Source: Acidovorax soli (GTDB lineage Bacteria > Pseudomonadota > Gammaproteobacteria > Burkholderiales > Burkholderiaceae_C). Taken from it: DNA of 64,000 bases. The position numbers were made by a program, and so were the translations under genes. The stretch is taken from NCBI RefSeq assembly GCF_014207955.1, contig NZ_JACHLK010000008.1, positions 248,001 through 312,000 of the forward strand, read 5' to 3'. This document shows, in pieces, positions 1-9,016 of the stretch (its first letter is position 1; every line of letters starts with the position of its first letter). The notes under the pieces were generated by a model, which did not search any database, was not told the DNA's origin, and worked only from the letters and a program-made list of their open reading frames with translations.

Positions 1-595
1 TGGAGCAGCCGTAAGGGCGGGTGGTGGCGGCCGTCAGCGGCTTGCCCGCCAGCGCTTCGGCCAAGCCAGTCTTCACATAGTTGGTGGCGCGCGGGATGTC
101 ATCGATCTTGGCCGAGGCGATGCTGTCGATGCCGCCCGCATAGATCAACTGGCCCTGTGGGTTCACGATGTACATGTGCGGCGTGGTGCGGGCGCCGTAG
201 GCGCGGCCGGCCGTGCCTTCCTCGTCCATGAGGATGGCGGTGGGTACGGACTGGCGTTCCTTGAGCCAACTGCTCAGCTTGGCGGGCTCCAGGTAGTCGC
301 CGCTGGCTTTCTCGGTGGAGTTGACCGCGAGCCAGACCACGTCCTTGCCGGCCGCATCCTTCTGGGTGGCGGGCATGTTGCCGCTGTCGTAGTGCTTGCG
401 CACGAAGGGGCAGCCGGGGTTGGTCCATTCGAGCACCACGTGCTTGCCCTTGAAGTCCGACAGGCGCACGGTCTTGCCCGTGGTGTCCTTCAGGGTGATC
501 TCGGGGGCCGGCTGGCCCACGGTGGCGGCGGCCTGGGCGCCCGCGGCGGCCAGCAGCAGGGGCAGGGCGAAGAGGGTACGTCGAAGCAGCAACAT
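1..595 (-). CDS. Exported redoxin (AhpC/TSA-type thioredoxin-fold protein), 3' end cut by window
   Basis: Reading from the ATG at 595 the protein begins with a signal peptide (basic LLLRRT, then a Leu/Ala stretch ending near AQA-A at about residue 22). A redoxin domain follows, with a PxPEITLKD start and one cysteine at residue 62 in NPGCPFVRKHY, the place of the peroxidatic or first CXXC cysteine. About 198 residues are visible, ending in RPYGCS, so a second cysteine lies near the C-terminus at the window edge. It probably works as a periplasmic thiol oxidoreductase or peroxidase. It lies about 100 bases downstream of a DsbD-like electron carrier on the same strand, which could keep it reduced; that link is inference. 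Confidence 0.85.
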   Translation of the reverse strand, partial: MLLLRRTLFALPLLLAAAGAQAAATVGQPAPEITLKDTTGKTVRLSDFKGKHVVLEWTNPGCPFVRKHYDSGNMPATQKDAAGKDVVWLAVNSTEKASGDYLEPAKLSSWLKERQSVPTAILMDEEGTAGRAYGARTTPHMYIVNPQGQLIYAGGIDSIASAKIDDIPRATNYVKTGLAEALAGKPLTAATTRPYGCS

Positions 596-695
596 GGACG
601 GCATCTCCAGATGAGGGACGAAGCGGCCAGTATCCGGCAAGCGGGCGGCGGACTCCACAAGGAAGCCCTGTAGGCCGGCTGGTTTTAGCGCAGCA

Positions 696-2885
696 TCACA
701 GGGCCGCCACCGCGGCGCGCAGTTCGCCTTCGCTGAGGATCTCGGAGAACACCACGGGCGCCTTGCCGGGTGCATGCAGCACATACACCGGCACACCGCT
801 GCGGCCCAGCTGGGCCAGTGCGGCGGTGATGGCCGGGTCGCGGCGCGTCCAGTCGGCGCGCAGCAGGGCCACGTTCTTGGCCGCGAAGCCGGCCTGCACA
901 TCGGCGTCGGCCAGCGTGGTCTTCTTGTTGTACTGGCAGGTCACGCACCAGGCCGCGGTGAAATCCACGAACACCGGGCGGCCGCTGGCCACCAGCTGCT
1001 CGGCCGCGCCTGGGGTCCAGGCCTGCCACTGGGCGGTGCTGCCAGCCGCTGGTGGGGCTGCGGGGGCTGCAGCCACGTTGGTGATGTGGGGCGCAAAGGT
1101 CCAGGCCAGCAGCGCCAACGCCAGCACGGACACCGGCGCCATGAAGCGGCGCGCCGTGCCCGCGAGCGACAGTGCCCAGGCCACCATGCCCAGCGCCACC
1201 AGCAGGATCAGCAGCGCACCCGCGCCGTCGATGCCGCTTTGCTGGCCCAGCACCCAGACCAGCCAGACCACGGTGGCCAGCATGGGGAAGGCCATGAACC
1301 TGCGCAGTGTGTCCATCCACGCGCCAGGGCGCGGCAGGGCGCGCGCCACCGCGGGTACGAAGGCGGCGGCCAGGTAGGGCAGGGCCAGGCCCAGGCCCAG
1401 CGCCGCGAACACGGCCAGCGCCTGCGGCCCGGGCAGCGTGGCCGTGAGGCCCAGCGAGGCACCCATGAACGGGGCGGTGCAGGGCGCTGCCACGGCCACG
1501 GCGAGCACGCCCGTGAGGAAGGAATCGGCCACCGGGTGGCGCGCCTGCAGGCTGGCCACCGACGAGGGCAGGACATGCCCGAACTCGAACACCCCCGCCA
1601 GGTTCAGCGCGATCAGCGTGAACAGCGCCGCCAGACCCGCCACCACGGCTGGCGACTGCAGTTGAAAGCCCCAGCCGATGGCCTCGCCCGCAGCGCGCAG
1701 GCCCAGCATCAGCCCGCCCAGCGCGATGAAGGACAGCACCACACCCGCCGTATAGGCCAGACCGCTCAGCCGGTGGGCGCGCCGGTCCTGCGCATGCTGG
1801 GCAAAGCCCACGACCTTGATGGCCAGCACCGGGAACACGCAGGGCATGAGGTTCAGGATGAGGCCACCCAGGAGGGCGCCGAGCAAAGCGGCCACCAGCG
1901 TGGCGGCGGGTGCCGAGGTGGTCGTGGCAGGCGGAGGCGCGGCGGCCGCATTGGCCTTGAGCGCCGCCTCCAGCGCGGGCGACACCGTGGCCGCGGCGGC
2001 CACCGTGGGCCAGGCGCCCAGCACCTTGAGCGCGGTCCGGTAGCCCTGGCCCTCGGCGGCCAGCACCACGGGCATGGGGTCGGGGCTGTTGCTGCGCTGG
2101 GCCGACAGGGGCACCTCGGCGGTCCACACGGCGCCCTTCCAGGCCTGGGTCCAGGCGGCGGCGTTCTCGATGACCTCGGGCGTTTCGGGGAACAACTCCA
2201 GCGTCTTGCCGCGCAGCGCCTCGGGCAGGCCCTGCACGCTCAACTGCAGGGTGTTGCCTTCGATGCGGGCTTGGCTGCCCTGGGCCTCCACGGATTTCGG
2301 CTGGGCGGCCAGGGCCGCGTCGAAGGCCGCGCCGTGCATGGCCGTGGTGCTGCGCGCGGGAATGGTGAGGGTGAAGTCGCCTTCTTCGGGGATGCACTCC
2401 TTGCGGCAGACCAGCCAGGTGGCATGCAGGCGCACCGTGGCATCGCCCGACAACACCTTGGGCGCAAAGCTGCTGGCCACGGTGACGGGCACGGGCAGCA
2501 GCACCGTGCCCTCGTAGCCGTAATTGGCCAGGGTGCCGATGGGGATCTTTTTCGGCAGCGGCCAGGCGATCTCGCCCGCGTCCAGGCCCGCGGGCAGGGT
2601 CCAGGCCATCTCGATCGGCAGGCCCGAATCGCCGGGGTTCTTCCAGTAGGTGTGCCACTCGGGCTGGTGGGTGATCTGCAGGCCCAGCCACAGCGGCTGG
2701 CCGGGCTCAATCCCCTGCGGCGCATGGGCGACCAGTTCGGCGCGCACATGGGGGGTGGTGACCACGGCGCTCGCGGCACCGCCGCTGCCCTTGGTCGGCA
2801 ACTGGGCCCAACTGCCCGCACCGGCCAGCAGGATTGCTATGAAAAAGATAGCTTTTGTGAGCAGGGACGGCGAGCGGTGGAGCAT
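696..2885 (-). CDS. Protein-disulfide reductase, DsbD/ScsB family
   Basis: A 729-residue inner-membrane electron conduit that moves reducing power from cytoplasmic thioredoxin to periplasmic thiol proteins. Signal peptide at 1-28; periplasmic N-terminal domain about 45-290 with a cysteine pair C160/C164 (CRKEC), the arrangement of ScsB-type rather than classical DsbD N-domains. A multi-helix membrane domain spans about 327-605 with a cysteine in MPCVFP (C349) and one in AAPCTAP (C469), the two redox cysteines of the transmembrane part. The C-terminal thioredoxin domain carries WCVTC (C647/C650). All three redox centres are therefore intact. The redoxin downstream is a plausible client. The exact substrate is unknown. 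Confidence 0.93.
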   Translation of the reverse strand: MLHRSPSLLTKAIFFIAILLAGAGSWAQLPTKGSGGAASAVVTTPHVRAELVAHAPQGIEPGQPLWLGLQITHQPEWHTYWKNPGDSGLPIEMAWTLPAGLDAGEIAWPLPKKIPIGTLANYGYEGTVLLPVPVTVASSFAPKVLSGDATVRLHATWLVCRKECIPEEGDFTLTIPARSTTAMHGAAFDAALAAQPKSVEAQGSQARIEGNTLQLSVQGLPEALRGKTLELFPETPEVIENAAAWTQAWKGAVWTAEVPLSAQRSNSPDPMPVVLAAEGQGYRTALKVLGAWPTVAAAATVSPALEAALKANAAAAPPPATTTSAPAATLVAALLGALLGGLILNLMPCVFPVLAIKVVGFAQHAQDRRAHRLSGLAYTAGVVLSFIALGGLMLGLRAAGEAIGWGFQLQSPAVVAGLAALFTLIALNLAGVFEFGHVLPSSVASLQARHPVADSFLTGVLAVAVAAPCTAPFMGASLGLTATLPGPQALAVFAALGLGLALPYLAAAFVPAVARALPRPGAWMDTLRRFMAFPMLATVVWLVWVLGQQSGIDGAGALLILLVALGMVAWALSLAGTARRFMAPVSVLALALLAWTFAPHITNVAAAPAAPPAAGSTAQWQAWTPGAAEQLVASGRPVFVDFTAAWCVTCQYNKKTTLADADVQAGFAAKNVALLRADWTRRDPAITAALAQLGRSGVPVYVLHAPGKAPVVFSEILSEGELRAAVAAL

Positions 2886-2942
2886 GTTGCAGGGTGTGAG
2901 CGCCGAAACCGGGGATTGGTTCCGGCGCGATGGCGTGGCCCC

Positions 2943-5900
2943 TTATTGTGTCGCCAGGCTCATCTGTGCCTGGGGCGTCCATTTCTCGGGCTGGTTTCCC
3001 GCCCGCGGCGCGGCCAGGAACAGGCGCTCCACGGGCAGCTTCTGCGCGATCAGGTAGCTGCGCACCGCCTGGCCCCGCTGGGCGGCCAGCTCCTGCGCCA
3101 TGGCCTCGGTGGCGGGCTGGTTGGCCAGCAGCAGGGCCTCCATCTCAGGCACCGTGAGTTCGCGCGCCAGGCCCACCAGGTTGCGCGGCTTGGGGATGTC
3201 GGCGCGGCGGTAGACCTCCTTGAGCAGGGCAGGGTACTCGGCGGCCTGCACGGGGGCGCTGTCGGCCGGGCTGGCGCGGCGCTTTTCGGCCAGCACCAGC
3301 TGCTGGAGGTGTTCGCGCTGCAGGCCTTCGCGCTCGGCCTGCAGGCTGGCCTGGCCAGTCACCGTCAGGCGCAGGTTGGGCCGGTCGGTGAGCGCCTTGA
3401 CCACCTTGGCCAGGTTCTGCTGCGCCTCGGGCGTGAGGGTGGCGCTGCCGGGGGTGAAGGCCACGGTGCTCAGCTCGTCGCCGCCGCCCAGGGCGTTGGC
3501 CAGCAGGCTGAAGGGCGCGGTCAGGGCCTTGCCGATCAGGTTGACGACGATCTTCCAGATCACCGGGCCGACGCGGAACTCGGGGTCGTTGAGCGAGCCG
3601 CTCAGCGGCAGGTCCAGGTCGATCACGCCCTGGCGGTCGGCCAGCAGGGCCACGGCCAGCTTCACCGGCAGGCTGTTGGGGGCGCCGGCCACGGGCTCGC
3701 CGAAGCTCAGCTGGTTGAGCACCAGCCGGTTGCTGGCCGTGAGCTGGCCGCTGGGCAGCACCTTGTAGGCCACGTCCACGCTGAGCTTGCCGCGCTCGAT
3801 GCCATGGCCGGCGTACTTGACGGCATAGGGCGACAGGGGCGGCAGCTCCAGGTCGCGCACCTTGCCCGCGATGTCGAGCGCCAGCGGCTTGGCCAGCGGG
3901 TTGAGCTTGCCCGTGATCTCCAGCGAGGCCGTGCCCTCGGCCTTGCCGCGCAGTTCCAGATCGGCCAGCACCGGTTCGCTCCCGGGCGCGGTGGTGGAGA
4001 AGGCGCTGAGCCTGCCCGTGAGCTCCGACAGGTCGGCCGAGTAGTTGGGCTTGATGAAGAAGTCCGAGAACAGCACCTTGCCATTGACCAGGCTCACCGG
4101 GCCGAACTGCACCACCGGGGCCAGCGGGTCGGCCGGCGCTGTGGCCACGGCAGCGGATGCCGCCGAAGCCGCGGGCACCGGTGCCGGAGGCACGGACTTC
4201 GCGGCGCTGGCGGCATTGGCCGCCTGGGCCTCGGCCGGGGTTTTGGCAATGTCGCCCAGGTTGATGCGGCCGGCCTCGTTGATGGTGATGCGTGCGAAGA
4301 AGTCGGCCAGGCTGGTCTCCTTGACTTCGATGCGCGGTGCCGTGCCGGGGGCGGTGGCCAGGGCCAGGCCGCGCAGGTTCAGGCTCTTCCAGGCCAGCAG
4401 TTCCTCACCCACCTGGGCCTCGGTCTTGGGGGTGGAGGCCGAGGTGCTGTTGGCCTGGAGGTCCTCGACCACGGCATCGCCCGCCAGGCGCAGGCTGGGG
4501 CCTTTGTCTCCCTGTGCAAAAGCCAGGTCGCCGCGGAAACCCACGTCCGCGCGCAGCAGCTCGACGGACAGCTGGCTGGCCAGGTAGCCGTCGAGCGCGT
4601 GCAGCGGCAGGCGTGTGGCGTTGAGCTTGCCCTGTGTGGCCAGCGGCTGCAGCGCCAGCGTGCCCTGGTAGTCGAGCTTGCCCGCGGCATTGCCCTTGCC
4701 GCCTGCCGCCACCTGGGCCGACAGCTGCAGGGCCTCGGGCTTGCTGCCGTCGGTGGCCAGGTTTTTCGCCGTGATGCCCAGGGACGACAGCTCCAGCGCC
4801 ACAGGCCGGGCCTGGGCCTTGTCGGCCAGGGACACCGCGCCGCCCTGCAGGCTGAAATCGGCCACGCGCAGCACCCAGGGCGCGTCTGCCGCCGCAGCGG
4901 CCGCCGTGTCTCCGGCGGGGGCTGGCTTCATCCAGCGCTCGACCATCCAGCGGCCGTCCGCATCGCGGTCCACCGTGATCCTGGGCTGCGTGATCGCCAG
5001 GCTCTCCAGCGTGGCGGTGCGTTGGTCCAGGGGCAGTTGCAGGCCCTTGATCTCCAGCCTGCCCAGGCTGGCCAGTTGCGCCTTGCCCTGGCGCAGGGCG
5101 AGTTGTTCCAGCGCCAGCGGCCCGGCGGTCAGCGTGACACCGGTGGCTGCCGGGGCATCGGCCGCAGCCCATTGCACGCCGATGTCGCCCGTGAGCTGAC
5201 CGGCCACGCTGGGCTCCAGCACCTGGGCGAGGTAGGGTGCGGCCAAGGGCAGCGCCAGCGCGGTCAGGTTGGCCTGCACCTGGGCCTGCTGGTCCGTGGC
5301 CTCGCCCTTGAACGCGAGGCTGCCATCCTGCAGCTTGAGGCCGCCCTCAAAGGTGACGGGGTGGGCCCAGGGCAGGGCCAGGTCCTTGGCGTCCAGCGTG
5401 AACTCGCGGGCCTCCAGTGCAGCGGTGGGGCGGGTGGACTGGTCGGCCCAGCGCAGCGTGCCGCCGCGCACCAGGGTGTGGGCGACCTCCACGGTCCAGG
5501 GTTTGGCCGTGGCAGCCTTGCCGGTGCTGGCCGACGCCGGGCGGGAGGCTGCACTGGCAGCCGCGGTGGGTGCGGCGGCGGGTGCGGCCGGGGCCGCGAG
5601 CTGCGCCAGGTTGATCTGCCCGGCCGCATCGCGCGAGGCGTGGAGCACGGGGGCCGTGAGTTCCACCTGCGACAGGCGCACCACCTGGTCGAGCGGGCGC
5701 ACATCGGCCATGTCGATCTTCAGGCGCTCGTAGGCCAGCAGGTCCTGGCCCTGGCGGTCGGCCACGCGCACCTGGCTGGCCTGCACACTGCCCGTGAGCT
5801 TGACGGCCATCTTGGGCGCCTGCTCGAAGGCGATCTTCAGGTCCACGTCCAGCATGGCACCCTGCACCTTCACGGGCAGGCTGGCGGGCAGGTAGGCCAG

Positions 5901-6647
5901 GTAGGGGGCCAGGTCCACGGCTTCCCAGCGCACGGCGGCATCGGTCTTGCCGGTCTGGGCAAACGGCGTGCCCTGGGCGGACGAGTCGAAGCGGCTGCCG
6001 TTGAGCGTGAAGGCCAGGTGGGGCTCCACCTTCACCTCGCGCTGCGAGGGCAGGGTGCTGATGAAGGGCACCTTGAGCGCCAGGTCGCGCAGCTGGTGCT
6101 GCTTGCCCACGCTGAGGTCGTCGTAGTCGATGCTGCCGCCGGTGAGCGCCAGGTTGTACAGGGCCAGGCGCGCGGGGCCGGTGTCGGGCTGGGGCTCGGC
6201 CGGCGGGGCCGTGACTTTGGCGATGATGTCGTCCACGTCGTAGCGGCCCTCGCCCAGGTGGGCGATGTGCAGCACGGGCGACTCCACGGTGAATTCGTCC
6301 ACCACGGGCGCCAGGCGCAGCAGGGACTGCAGTTCACCGTCCACATGCACGCGGGCGATGGTGAGCTGCGGTGGGGCGCTGTCCCCGGCGCCGGCCACGG
6401 CGATGTCGCGCAGCGTGAGTTCCAGCGACCAGGGCGCAAAGTCGATGGCACCCACCGTCACGGCCCGGCCCAGCTGTTCACTGGCCATGCGCTGCAGCGG
6501 CCCCTTGAGCAGCGGTGGCACGGCCAGCCAGGTCAGCAGCCACAGCGCCAGCAGCGTGGCCAGGGCGATGGCGGCACGGCGGGCCCAGGGCTGCTGGCGC
6601 AGCGTGGCCAGGGAGGGGCGGGTCAGGGAGAACTTGGGGACGGGCAT
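2943..6647 (-). CDS. DUF748 / AsmA-like large envelope protein
   Basis: A 1234-residue protein with one N-terminal membrane helix (about residues 22-42, LATLLALWLLTWLAVPPLL), then a long, mostly beta-predicted periplasmic region. This is the build of DUF748 proteins, distant relatives of the AsmA/TamB lipid-transport and outer-membrane homeostasis group. Low-complexity Ala/Pro/Ser linkers are visible near the middle and about two thirds along. The C-terminal part has FTPGSATLTPEAQQNLAKVV, resembling the start of OmpA-like domains. I chose the ATG at 6647 because the helix follows soon after; an ATG 72 bases upstream is in frame but adds a Pro-rich stretch. No catalytic motif is seen; a role in envelope lipid traffic is family-based inference. 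Confidence 0.85.
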   Translation of the reverse strand: MPVPKFSLTRPSLATLRQQPWARRAAIALATLLALWLLTWLAVPPLLKGPLQRMASEQLGRAVTVGAIDFAPWSLELTLRDIAVAGAGDSAPPQLTIARVHVDGELQSLLRLAPVVDEFTVESPVLHIAHLGEGRYDVDDIIAKVTAPPAEPQPDTGPARLALYNLALTGGSIDYDDLSVGKQHQLRDLALKVPFISTLPSQREVKVEPHLAFTLNGSRFDSSAQGTPFAQTGKTDAAVRWEAVDLAPYLAYLPASLPVKVQGAMLDVDLKIAFEQAPKMAVKLTGSVQASQVRVADRQGQDLLAYERLKIDMADVRPLDQVVRLSQVELTAPVLHASRDAAGQINLAQLAAPAAPAAAPTAAASAASRPASASTGKAATAKPWTVEVAHTLVRGGTLRWADQSTRPTAALEAREFTLDAKDLALPWAHPVTFEGGLKLQDGSLAFKGEATDQQAQVQANLTALALPLAAPYLAQVLEPSVAGQLTGDIGVQWAAADAPAATGVTLTAGPLALEQLALRQGKAQLASLGRLEIKGLQLPLDQRTATLESLAITQPRITVDRDADGRWMVERWMKPAPAGDTAAAAAADAPWVLRVADFSLQGGAVSLADKAQARPVALELSSLGITAKNLATDGSKPEALQLSAQVAAGGKGNAAGKLDYQGTLALQPLATQGKLNATRLPLHALDGYLASQLSVELLRADVGFRGDLAFAQGDKGPSLRLAGDAVVEDLQANSTSASTPKTEAQVGEELLAWKSLNLRGLALATAPGTAPRIEVKETSLADFFARITINEAGRINLGDIAKTPAEAQAANAASAAKSVPPAPVPAASAASAAVATAPADPLAPVVQFGPVSLVNGKVLFSDFFIKPNYSADLSELTGRLSAFSTTAPGSEPVLADLELRGKAEGTASLEITGKLNPLAKPLALDIAGKVRDLELPPLSPYAVKYAGHGIERGKLSVDVAYKVLPSGQLTASNRLVLNQLSFGEPVAGAPNSLPVKLAVALLADRQGVIDLDLPLSGSLNDPEFRVGPVIWKIVVNLIGKALTAPFSLLANALGGGDELSTVAFTPGSATLTPEAQQNLAKVVKALTDRPNLRLTVTGQASLQAEREGLQREHLQQLVLAEKRRASPADSAPVQAAEYPALLKEVYRRADIPKPRNLVGLARELTVPEMEALLLANQPATEAMAQELAAQRGQAVRSYLIAQKLPVERLFLAAPRAGNQPEKWTPQAQMSLATQ

Positions 6648-6797
6648 GGAGGCAGCGGAAAACGGCGGGCGGTCAGGGGGCTCGGCCGCAAACGGGCGGC
6701 AGGCCGCCCAAGGTACCACCGCGCGGGGGCGCGCAGTGTATCCAGGGGTTTGGTTGATGTTTTTTGACGATTGGCCGGCGGTGGGCAGCGCCGGGCC

Positions 6798-7553
6798 TCA
6801 GGCAGCAAAGCCCAGCACCACGCGGCGCGTGGTGGCGCTCTTCTTCTCGATCTTGGTCACCACGATGGCGCCGATCTCCGCGGTATTGGCCACGTGTGTG
6901 CCGCCGCAGGGCTGCAGGTCGATCAGTGGGGCACCGCCCTCGCCGCCGCCGATGCGGATGGTGCGGATGCGCCCTGTGCCGCGCGGCGGCTGCACGCTCA
7001 TGCTCTTGACCAGGGCCGGGTTGGCGTCGAGTTCCTCGTCGCTGATCGATGCCACGGTGAGCGGGTGGGCCGCGGCCACCAGGGCGGCGATGCCGGCCGT
7101 GAGCACATCCTTGTCGAGCGGGTCGGTCATCGAAAAGTCCAGCCGCGCGTACTCGGGCGTGATGGAGCAGCCATTGACCAGCTGCGGCACCAGGTGGCAC
7201 AGCAGGTGGGTGGTGGTGTGCAGCCGCATCAGGCGGTGGCGGCGCTCCCAGTCGATGCGCGCCGTGACGGGCAGGCCGGCGGCCAGCGTAGCCAAGCGCT
7301 CTTCCTGGCCCGGGGCCAGCACATGCACGATATCGGCCGTGGGCTGGCCTTCGGCATCCTTGCCCTTGCGCGTGTCGGCGATGGCGAGGGTGCTGCCATC
7401 GGCCAGCGTGAGCGTGCCGCTGTCGCCGGCCTGGCCGCCACCCAGGGGGTAGAACACCGTGCGGTCGAGCACGATGCCGGCTTCGGTGACGGCGGTGATG
7501 TGGGCGCTGCATTCGCGCAGGTAGCTGTCTTCTCGGAACAGATCGTGGGTCAT
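6798..7553 (-). CDS. alaX: Alanyl-tRNA editing protein, AlaX type
   Basis: A 251-residue free-standing homologue of the alanyl-tRNA synthetase editing domain, which removes serine or glycine wrongly attached to tRNA-Ala. The zinc site is complete: HTTTH at residues 112-116 and C216-GGTH-220. The N-terminal FYPLGGGQAGDSG segment, conserved in AlaX and AlaRS, is at 35-46. The ATG at 7553 was preferred over one 24 bases upstream because homologues start just before the LFRED-like segment. It is divergent from the DUF1569 gene, with a 9-bp inverted repeat between. Length suits the longer AlaX class with part of the oligonucleotide-binding subdomain. Confidence 0.93.
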   Translation of the reverse strand: MTHDLFREDSYLRECSAHITAVTEAGIVLDRTVFYPLGGGQAGDSGTLTLADGSTLAIADTRKGKDAEGQPTADIVHVLAPGQEERLATLAAGLPVTARIDWERRHRLMRLHTTTHLLCHLVPQLVNGCSITPEYARLDFSMTDPLDKDVLTAGIAALVAAAHPLTVASISDEELDANPALVKSMSVQPPRGTGRIRTIRIGGGEGGAPLIDLQPCGGTHVANTAEIGAIVVTKIEKKSATTRRVVLGFAA

Positions 7554-7559
7554 CCCTGC

Positions 7560-7599
7560 ATGGTAGCGGCAGCGCAATGGGGCTGCAGGGCGCTACCAT
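7560..7599. promoter_or_regulatory. 9-bp inverted repeat between divergent genes
   Basis: ATGGTAGCG at 7560-7568 and CGCTACCAT at 7591-7599 are perfect inverted copies separated by 22 bases, in the 55-base gap between alaX (minus) and the DUF1569 gene (plus). Each arm carries TACCAT in the direction of its own gene, a fair -10 hexamer close to the start codon. It may be a divergent pair of core promoters or an operator; no regulator is known. Confidence 0.35.
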
Positions 7600-7608
7600 C
7601 GGTGCACC

Positions 7609-8121
7609 ATGAAACGCCGCACCGCCCTGATCGCCGCCCCCCTGGTCCTGGTCCCTGCCCTCGGCTGGGCCGACGAGCCCAAGGTGGCCGACCTGTCCGG
7701 CGCGCTGCGCTGGCTCGACAAGCTGGAGGCCACGCCTCAGGCCCGCACCACGGGCGCCTGGCCCCTGGTGGCCGTGCTGGAGCACCTGTCGCAGAGCATC
7801 GAGATGAGCATGGACGGGTTTCCCAAGGAGAACAGCGCCCTGTTCCAGCGCACGCTGGGTGCGGCGGCATTCGGCTTTTTCGGCTGGCGCGGGCGCATGT
7901 CGCATGGCCTGGCCGAGCCCATTCCCGCGGCGCCGGCGCTCACGATGTCGGGCGACTGGAAGCCCGCCGCCCAGCGTTTGCGGGCCGCCATCGCCCGTTT
8001 CAATGCCCACACGGGGGCGCTGCGCCCGCACTTTGCCTACGGCGCGCTGGACAAGGCCGACTTCGCGCGGGCCCACACCTTCCACATCGCCAACCACCAG
8101 GACGAGATCGTTCTCGCCTGA
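7609..8121 (+). CDS. Secreted DUF1569 protein (DinB-like fold)
   Basis: A 170-residue protein with an N-terminal signal sequence (MKRRTALIAAPLVLVPALGWA, cleavage near residue 21). The rest matches the DUF1569 pattern: an EHLSQSIEMSMDGFP helix followed late by HTFHIANHQDEI, giving histidines placed like the metal-binding triad of the DinB/YfiT four-helix fold. The function of the family is not known. The creatininase-family gene starts 18 bases downstream, so the two are probably cotranscribed. Confidence 0.8.
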   Translation: MKRRTALIAAPLVLVPALGWADEPKVADLSGALRWLDKLEATPQARTTGAWPLVAVLEHLSQSIEMSMDGFPKENSALFQRTLGAAAFGFFGWRGRMSHGLAEPIPAAPALTMSGDWKPAAQRLRAAIARFNAHTGALRPHFAYGALDKADFARAHTFHIANHQDEIVLA

Positions 8122-8139
8122 GGCCGCTACCATGGCGGC

Positions 8140-9015
8140 ATGACGCAGCCACCGGTACCTCCCTCTTCCGCAGCCACCAAGCCCCCGCGCTGGTGGGCCG
8201 ACCTTGGCACGCGCGATTTCGCAAAACGCAAGGCTTCGGGCCTGGCGGCGCAGACCGTGGCGGTGCTGCCGGTGGCCGCCATCGAGCAGCATGGGCCGCA
8301 CCTGCCGCTGTCGGTCGATGCCACGCTGCTGCAGGGCGTGGTCGACGCCGCGCTGCCGTTGCTGCCGGCGGACCTGCCGGTGCTCTTTCTGCCGCCGCAG
8401 AACGTGGGCCTGAGCCCCGAGCACATCCGCTACCCCGGCACGCTCACGCTGTCGCCGGCCACCATCATCGCGCTGTGGACCGAGCTGGGCGAGTGCGTGG
8501 CGCGCGCGGGCGTGAAGAAGCTCTTGCTGTTCAACGGCCATGGGGGCCAGGTCAGCGTGATGGACATCGTGGCGCGCGAGCTGCGCACGCGCTGCGACCT
8601 CCTGGTCTATAGCGCCAGTTGGTTCGGCCTGCCCCTGCCCGAGGCCGTGGCCGGGCAGTTCAGCGCGCAGGAGCACCGCTTCGGCATCCATGCGGGCGAG
8701 ATCGAGACCTCGATGATGCTGCACCTGGCGCCCGCCACTGTGCACATGGAACACGCGCAGGACTTCCGCTCCACCTCGCAGGACCGCTCGGAGCGCTACG
8801 CCATCCTGGGCAATGGCAAGAGCGCCAAGCTCGGCTGGCAGATGCAGGACTACCACCCCGCCGGTGCCGTGGGCAATGCCGCGGCCGCCACGGCCGACAA
8901 GGGCCGCCAGGTGGTCGAAGCCGCGGCCACGCAGCTCGTGGCCCTGCTGCAGGAGATGGTGGCGCTGCCGCTGAGCACCCTGCGTGACGGGCCGGACGGC
9001 GCCAGCCCGCCCTGA
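8140..9015 (+). CDS. Creatininase-family amidohydrolase
   Basis: A 291-residue member of the creatinine amidohydrolase family, metal enzymes that open cyclic amides or act on formamides. Key motifs are present: EQHGPHLP with E49, H51 and D60, NGHGG at 132-136 (metal-binding His134), and HAGEIETS at 184-191 (Glu187 and Glu189). Length and motif order fit the family. True creatininase activity cannot be concluded, since the family also includes mycofactocin and riboflavin-pathway enzymes; no partner gene here fixes the substrate. It starts 18 bases after the DUF1569 gene and converges on the aspartyl protease gene, whose end lies 1 base away. Confidence 0.85.
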   Translation: MTQPPVPPSSAATKPPRWWADLGTRDFAKRKASGLAAQTVAVLPVAAIEQHGPHLPLSVDATLLQGVVDAALPLLPADLPVLFLPPQNVGLSPEHIRYPGTLTLSPATIIALWTELGECVARAGVKKLLLFNGHGGQVSVMDIVARELRTRCDLLVYSASWFGLPLPEAVAGQFSAQEHRFGIHAGEIETSMMLHLAPATVHMEHAQDFRSTSQDRSERYAILGNGKSAKLGWQMQDYHPAGAVGNAAAATADKGRQVVEAAATQLVALLQEMVALPLSTLRDGPDGASPP

Positions 9016-9016
9016 G

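Noticed and set aside
774..6767. A 1997-codon open frame on the plus strand
   Set aside because: It runs opposite the DsbD-like and DUF748 genes, is made of Gly/Arg/Gln/His-rich low-complexity sequence and has no domain. Such frames arise in GC-rich DNA opposite real genes.
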